Below, in pieces: positions 8,189-12,090 of a stretch of DNA of 12,090 bases (the first letter of the stretch is position 1; every line of letters begins with the position of its first letter). Source of the stretch: Phycisphaerales bacterium. GTDB lineage: Bacteria > Planctomycetota > Phycisphaerae > Tepidisphaerales > Tepidisphaeraceae. Under the pieces are notes generated by a model, which had not been told where the DNA came from, did not search any database, and saw nothing but the letters and a program-made list of their open reading frames with translations. The stretch spans positions 1 through 12,090 of the forward strand of contig JAQGHP010000109.1 in the NCBI GenBank assembly GCA_028288775.1, in the 5' to 3' direction. The position numbers and the translations under genes were made by a program.

Positions 8189-8194
8189 ATCATA
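8189..8194 (-). promoter_or_regulatory. Weak candidate -10 box for the giant gene
   Basis: TATGAT on the minus strand in the AT-rich pocket. It lies about 285 bases before the ATG, which would give a long leader. The best -35-like word (TTGAAT) is only 13 bases away, too close for a standard sigma-70-type promoter. Confidence 0.2.
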
Positions 8195-8359
8195 TTTAGG
8201 TTAGTAAATTCAACCCACAGAACTTACTGATCCGAAGCAATAAATGCAATAAAAAAGTTGCGGTTTGAAGAACGGCGGCTCTGCGAGACTTTTCGTTCCC
8301 CTAAACCTGAACCTGCCCACCCGATCCTGATCCGGACACCCCAGCAAAGCAGGGCAGAA

Positions 8360-10342
8360 TCACGACGCAACAGGGCGTGCATCGGGGTCCCGGGCCGCGC
8401 CGTCCGCGGCCTGAATCTTGGGGGTGCTGGTGGAGACGAGCTTGAGGTGCGGCTCGCGTTCAATCGTATCGAGCAGGGCGCGGGTGATCTGGTCGTCCGT
8501 CTCCGCCGCCCGACGCATCTCGACGGGGTAGCGGACGACGAACTCCAGCCCTGAATCGACGAAGCGGAAGCGGCCCTGGATCTGCGGCGTGGCCAGTTGC
8601 ACGTGCAGCGCGTTGCGCGCCTGCTCGTGCTGCTGCTCGATCCGGCCCTTGTACTGGTTGTACACAGACTCGACCGCGCCCATCAGCTTCGTCTCGGCCA
8701 GGTGATAGTCGCTGTCGGGCGAGAGGGTGAGGCCCAGCTCGTGCCAGTTGTACTCAGCGCCGGGGATCTGCTTGTAGAACGCGTTGGGCTGGAACAGCAC
8801 GGAGTTGGAGAAGACGACGATGCGGCCGGTGGGCTGCAAGTTGTTGGGCTTCCCGTCGAGCTCCATCATGTACATGCGGAAGATGCCGATGTCGATCACA
8901 TCGCCGGTGATGCCGCTGATCGTGACGCGGTCGCCCACGCGCACGCCGTAGCGCCCCATGAAGAAAAAGTGCGAGACGCCCGAAAGGATCACGCTCTGCA
9001 ATGCAACGGCGATGCCCGCCGTCAGTAGCCCGGCGTAGGTCGCCAGCGACCCGAACTCGGTGATGAAGCCGGCGACGAGGACGGCGAAGATCATCCCTCC
9101 CACCACGAGCCGGCGGACGAACAGGAATTGCAGCCGACGGCGGGCGTCGCTCACGTACCGGAACGTCGCCCGCCGCCAGATCTGCGAGACCAGCAGGATC
9201 AGCAGGATCAGTCCCCCCATGACCGCCAGACGCGTGAGCAGGTATCGGATCGAGCGGTAATATTGCGACTCGACGGTGTCGTGCCATTGCAGAAGCGAAC
9301 CGTGTGTGGTGTCGAGATAGGTCATTGCCTTGCGCAATGGGACGGCGGCGGCCGAAAGCCGGTTAAAGCGATCAGTCAGCGCGTCCAATTCGCCGCGCTG
9401 GCTAGCCAGCACGTCCGCGTCATCCGTGTCCTTCAAGGCGGCCAGTACGTCAGCCCGGTGGATCGCGTCGAGGAGGTCGGCGCTGAGCGGCGCGCGGACC
9501 TGTTCGAGCGACTTCTGCAGTTCCTCGGTCTGAGCCGCCAGGCCCTTCAAGTCGCTCATCTTGCGGGAAAGCGTGAACATCTCCTCGACCAAACCGAGAA
9601 GGCCCATGGACGAGAGCCGAGCGGGCTGCTCGTTGGACGCAGCAGCGGCGGCGGTCGTGGCGGCCGCGGCAGGTTGCGTCGTGGGCGCTGGGCTATCTTC
9701 ACCACCCTGCGCGCCGGGAACGGTGCTCCGAAGCTCCTCGATCTGATGAGGCAGCGAGCCGCCGGTCCCTTCGCTGGCGAAGTCGGCCAGCCGTTGCAAC
9801 GTATCTTCGCGGGCGAGAGCGAGATTCAATTCCGAGTTGAGTTTTTCCCGCCGGGCGACGAAAACCGGCTGCGATGTCGCCGATGAGGTGCGGATCTGCT
9901 GGTCGATGGCGTCTAGCTGGGCGCGGTAGTCGGAGACGCGTTGCGTCGCGGTCGCAAGAAGCTTGGCGAGCCGGTCGTTCTGTGCATTACCCGAGGGGGC
10001 GGTGGCGCTCCCCGTCCCCTGGGCGGACAGTGCAACCGCCTCTTTCTGCGCGAAAATGAAGCTCTGCTGGACCGCCTGCTGCGCGTTCTGGGCGACCGAC
10101 TCCTGCAGCAATACCTCCCCGGGCGTGACCGGCCCATGGGCGAACGTGCTCACCTGGCGGTACCACCCGGTTTCCCTTTCAAGGAACGGAATTAACTGCT
10201 TGCCCGCGTCCTGCGACGGAGCCGCCGCGTGCGCGACCAGCGCCGAAGAGATCACAGCGGCAATTGCCAACAGGCCCCCGATCCACCGCCGACGCAAGCG
10301 CTCCCTGCGAGCCGGATCGGCGGAACAAAACAACAAGGCCAT
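8360..10342 (-). CDS. MscS-family mechanosensitive ion channel with large periplasmic N-terminal domain
   Basis: The 660-residue protein is a membrane channel of the MscS family, expected to open under membrane tension and release solutes during osmotic downshock. From the ATG: signal peptide 1-39 (basic RRERLRRR, core IGGLLAIAAVISSALVA, cleavage near AHA); a long periplasmic region rich in predicted helix (about 123-188 and 246-333) split by an Ala/Thr-rich tether (219-239); membrane segments at about 369-388, 411-428 and 434-456; the pore-lining helix with TYAGLLTAGIAVALQSVI; the MscS beta domain (YGVRVGDRVTISGITGDVIDIG, then FSNSVLF) at about 458-523; and a C-terminal alpha/beta domain. 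At 660 residues it is more than twice the size of E. coli MscS, like the larger MscK/YnaI-type members. ATG 10342 is chosen over an upstream in-frame TTG at 10378 because GGAGG precedes it by six bases. It sits alone between gaps of 226 and 454 bases. Confidence 0.92.
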   Translation of the reverse strand: MALLFCSADPARRERLRRRWIGGLLAIAAVISSALVAHAAAPSQDAGKQLIPFLERETGWYRQVSTFAHGPVTPGEVLLQESVAQNAQQAVQQSFIFAQKEAVALSAQGTGSATAPSGNAQNDRLAKLLATATQRVSDYRAQLDAIDQQIRTSSATSQPVFVARREKLNSELNLALAREDTLQRLADFASEGTGGSLPHQIEELRSTVPGAQGGEDSPAPTTQPAAAATTAAAAASNEQPARLSSMGLLGLVEEMFTLSRKMSDLKGLAAQTEELQKSLEQVRAPLSADLLDAIHRADVLAALKDTDDADVLASQRGELDALTDRFNRLSAAAVPLRKAMTYLDTTHGSLLQWHDTVESQYYRSIRYLLTRLAVMGGLILLILLVSQIWRRATFRYVSDARRRLQFLFVRRLVVGGMIFAVLVAGFITEFGSLATYAGLLTAGIAVALQSVILSGVSHFFFMGRYGVRVGDRVTISGITGDVIDIGIFRMYMMELDGKPNNLQPTGRIVVFSNSVLFQPNAFYKQIPGAEYNWHELGLTLSPDSDYHLAETKLMGAVESVYNQYKGRIEQQHEQARNALHVQLATPQIQGRFRFVDSGLEFVVRYPVEMRRAAETDDQITRALLDTIEREPHLKLVSTSTPKIQAADGAARDPDARPVAS

Positions 10343-10568
10343 GAATCGCCTCCATGGACATTCGACAATTCTTCCCAAACGCCCCCTGCCGCGGGAAGAC
10401 CGCGCAACATAAAAGATGCGGCATCAATTGGGAAGCGAAGAACCAGCCAGAGCAACGCCCGGGCATCCCTACGCCCGTCCAATCCGGTTCTGTCCCCCGA
10501 TGGGCGATCGCAGAGTTCACAACCAACCACTCGATCGTCATGCAGCACTCACGGCTGTCGTACCCGTT
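10343..10568. other. Intergenic region between the kinase and channel genes
   Basis: This 226-base gap should hold the end of the kinase transcript and the channel gene's promoter. An imperfect inverted repeat spans 10472..10506 (arms CGCCCGTC and GATGGGCG). It has no T-run, so it is not a classical intrinsic terminator. A TATGTT word on the minus strand at 10406..10411 could be a -10 box but lacks a clear partner. The arrangement argues against a two-gene operon without excluding it. Confidence 0.4.
10349..10353 (-). promoter_or_regulatory. Shine-Dalgarno site that sets the channel gene start
   Basis: GGAGG on the minus strand with a six-base spacer to ATG 10342. The longer reading from TTG 10378 has no comparable site and would translate through this sequence. 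Confidence 0.7.
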
Positions 10569-11903
10569 CTAGTATTCGGCCGCGGGAGCGCCGGCGGCCG
10601 TCACGAAGGCGAGAGCACTCTCTGATTCGACCGGGAATTCTTGCCGGTAACGGGCAAGCCATTCCTTTCGGAACTCGTCCGCGTCCGCGGCGCGGACCAG
10701 CGCCCAGACGCTCCCGCCGAACCCCGCGCCAAATGCGCTGGCCGCGACTGCGCCGGCCTGGCGGGCGGCGGCGGCGAGGAATACCGTCTGCGGCACCTGA
10801 TTCCCCAGCGACCGCTCCGCGAGTTCCTGGGATTCGTCCACCAGTCGCCCGACAAGCCCCAGGTCGCCCGCCCTCAAGGCCGCTGCGGTGGCGGGGATGA
10901 TCCGTTCGCTCTCCGCGATGAATTGGTCCAACCGTCCGATCAACGCTTCCGGCGCGATGTCGCCCGCCGGCGCGGAGCGGACAAGATCGCGCATCTGGTG
11001 GACGGCGGAAAGATCGCTTCGAATCGCCGCGGCGAGGGACGGGTCGTCACGGCCCGTCGCGTCATTCCAAGTTTGCAGAAGGAGGCGAACCGCAAGGGGA
11101 TTGCGGTTGTAAGCCGAACGCGCGGCCCCCGTCTTTTCGGCGCTTACCCCGCAACTCGCGACGACGAAGCAGTAGCCGGGCGGCATCGGCGCGCTTCCTT
11201 CGTAATGAACGGGGCAGAAGCCGTATTGACGGAGTTCTCCGCGCGCCGAACAAAGGATCGCGGTATGGTCCTGGCTTCCGCCGAGGGTGCCCACGCCGTG
11301 GTCACCGGCCAAGGTCGCGCCGCCGCTGGTAAATCCCGCGCCGTTTTCCACCGCCCCCAGATACTCCGCCAAATCCTCGCGGCTGCGGATGCATTGCTGG
11401 TACTCCGGTCGTTGCGGGAGGGCGTTGACGTCTGACAACACCATAAATGTCCCGACGATCAGCGCGCTGGAACTGCTTAAGCCGGCCGCCCAGGGCAAAT
11501 CGCCATGGATTGCGAGATCGACGCCGTGCAACGGGCCGGGGAAATTCCGCGCCACCCGGCGGGCGACGGTCATCAAGTAGTTGGACCAATGCCCCGTTAC
11601 GGGAACCAGATCTCCGGCAAGGGTGAACTCGATCCGCGAACGCGTCTGGGGATGCAGGACGCGGACGACCGAATCGCGGCGCGGAACGTATGCGAAGCAG
11701 ATTCCCCGCTCGACGGCGCAAAGCAGGCTGCGGCCGCCGCAGTAGTCGGTATGCTTGCCAAGGAATTCGATGCGGCCAGGAACGAACACGGATTTCGCCG
11801 CGGCCGCGTCCAGGCCCGCCGAATTGAGTGCCGCAAGGGCGTGGGCGAGCAACGTGCGTTTTCCGTTCGCGTCGTCAGTGGCGTCGAGGGAGTGAGTTTG
11901 CAT
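10569..11903 (-). CDS. Galactokinase-family GHMP sugar kinase
   Basis: The 444-residue cytoplasmic protein belongs to the GHMP kinases and is closest to galactokinase, which phosphorylates galactose at C1 with ATP (Leloir pathway). Motif 1 is PGRIEFLGKHTDYCGG (residues 42-57). The ATP-binding motif is LPWAAGLSSSSAL (136-148). The catalytic Asp lies in GGSQDHTAIL (Asp212). Motif 3 is GAGFGGSVWALV (392-403). The E that normally precedes HTDY is Lys here, and the Asn of GRVN is Glu, so the sugar may not be galactose; other sugars are possible. Galactokinases are usually about 380-400 residues; the extra length is partly N-terminal and around 190-210. Start: ATG 11903 lacks a clear ribosome site. 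A GTG at 11969 adds 22 residues unlike the family and has GGGAG only about two bases away. No other galactose gene is nearby. Confidence 0.88.
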   Translation of the reverse strand: MQTHSLDATDDANGKRTLLAHALAALNSAGLDAAAAKSVFVPGRIEFLGKHTDYCGGRSLLCAVERGICFAYVPRRDSVVRVLHPQTRSRIEFTLAGDLVPVTGHWSNYLMTVARRVARNFPGPLHGVDLAIHGDLPWAAGLSSSSALIVGTFMVLSDVNALPQRPEYQQCIRSREDLAEYLGAVENGAGFTSGGATLAGDHGVGTLGGSQDHTAILCSARGELRQYGFCPVHYEGSAPMPPGYCFVVASCGVSAEKTGAARSAYNRNPLAVRLLLQTWNDATGRDDPSLAAAIRSDLSAVHQMRDLVRSAPAGDIAPEALIGRLDQFIAESERIIPATAAALRAGDLGLVGRLVDESQELAERSLGNQVPQTVFLAAAARQAGAVAASAFGAGFGGSVWALVRAADADEFRKEWLARYRQEFPVESESALAFVTAAGAPAAEY

Positions 11904-12000
11904 AGGCAGCGCCGCGCGACGGGCGACGCTGGAGCATACCCGACCCGGCCCAGGCGGCAACGCATACACGACTCCCGGAAATGCTCAATGTTTTAGGATC
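11904..12000. other. Upstream region of the kinase gene, possibly a divergent promoter region
   Basis: These 97 bases lie between the preferred kinase start and a plus-strand ATG at 12001. The part near 11980..12020 is richer in A/T than its surroundings. If the plus-strand frame is a gene, both promoters must fit here. I could not identify convincing -35/-10 pairs. Confidence 0.3.
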
Positions 12001-12090
12001 ATGATTACTGTAGGTAGACTGCAATGCTTCCCCCTGGAACTTGCCACGGATGGTCGTGGCATTCTGGTCGAGCAAGGGATGGGTGCGAAA
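12001..12090 (+). CDS. Possible start of a divergent gene (partial, runs off the right edge)
   Basis: From ATG 12001 the plus strand reads 30 codons with no stop, beginning MITVGRLQCFPLELATDGRG. The short reading has an ordinary protein-like composition, and the divergent placement next to the kinase is common. AGGA precedes the ATG by only two bases, which is close for a ribosome site. I do not recognise the protein. Thirty codons cannot separate a real gene from chance. Confidence 0.3.
   Translation, partial: MITVGRLQCFPLELATDGRGILVEQGMGAK

Larger units (their letters stand above)
7906..8359. other. Intergenic region upstream of the giant gene
   Basis: This 454-base stretch separates the end of the channel gene from the start of the giant gene. 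Most of it is GC-rich, but 8181..8260 is about two thirds A/T by my count, which stands out and is a sensible place for the giant gene's promoter. A TATGAT hexamer lies on the minus strand at 8189..8194, but no good -35 box sits at the right spacing. A small dyad (CGGTGA, 5-base loop, TCACCG) lies at 8102..8118. I see no convincing terminator for the channel gene and no gene I trust. Confidence 0.5.

Noticed and set aside
8224..8463. A minus-strand frame overlapping the end of the channel gene
   Set aside because: It overlaps the well-supported channel reading in another frame, is Arg/Ser-rich and has no ribosome site.
8754..9287. A 177-codon minus-strand frame inside the channel gene
   Set aside because: It is an out-of-frame reading of the channel's membrane and beta-domain region, with His/Arg-rich low-complexity content typical of GC-rich shadows.
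10504..10511. GCGATCGC palindrome, the core of the cyanobacterial HIP1 repeat
   Set aside because: A single 8-base copy is expected by chance in GC-rich DNA, and nothing else points to cyanobacteria.
11875..12075. A minus-strand frame overlapping the kinase start
   Set aside because: It overlaps the kinase N-terminus in another frame and shows no family features. A real upstream minus-strand gene ending here is not supported either.

Overview
The window looks like chromosomal DNA of a GC-rich planctomycete, most likely of the class Phycisphaerae. The main evidence is a giant secreted or surface protein gene with an N-terminal LEPR-XLL-type motif (here LESRIFLS), followed by autotransporter-like beta-strand repeats, CARDB domains and Calx-beta-like domains. 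This build is typical of very large planctomycete proteins. The class assignment is inference from this style and from base composition; no marker gene is present.

All three clear genes lie on the minus strand, so transcription runs from right to left. From the right: a galactokinase-family GHMP kinase (10569..11903), a 226-base gap, a large periplasmic-domain mechanosensitive channel of the MscS family (8360..10342), a 454-base gap with an AT-rich pocket, and then the giant gene, which starts at 7905 and is still open at base 1. That gene supplies 2,635 codons in the window and its C-terminus lies outside. At the far right edge a plus-strand frame opens at 12001 and may be the start of a divergently transcribed gene.

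The giant protein reads, N to C: short basic leader and LEPR-XLL-like motif; a capping segment; five tandem beta-strand repeats (two exactly 483 bp long, with very similar DNA); a closing beta-helix segment; CARDB 1 and 2; four Calx-beta-like modules; CARDB 3; an Ig-like segment; two further beta-sandwich segments; a carboxypeptidase-regulatory-like segment; a conserved-looking linker; and a cysteine-bearing, proline-rich module. It is best read as a long extracellular stalk or adhesin whose end domain is not visible.

The three genes share no obvious pathway, and the gaps between them suggest separate transcription units. I see no rRNA, tRNA, CRISPR array, insertion sequence or phage gene. 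The points most worth following are the mosaic repeats, the cysteine-bearing tail of the giant protein, and a Glu-to-Lys change at a sugar-binding position of the kinase.
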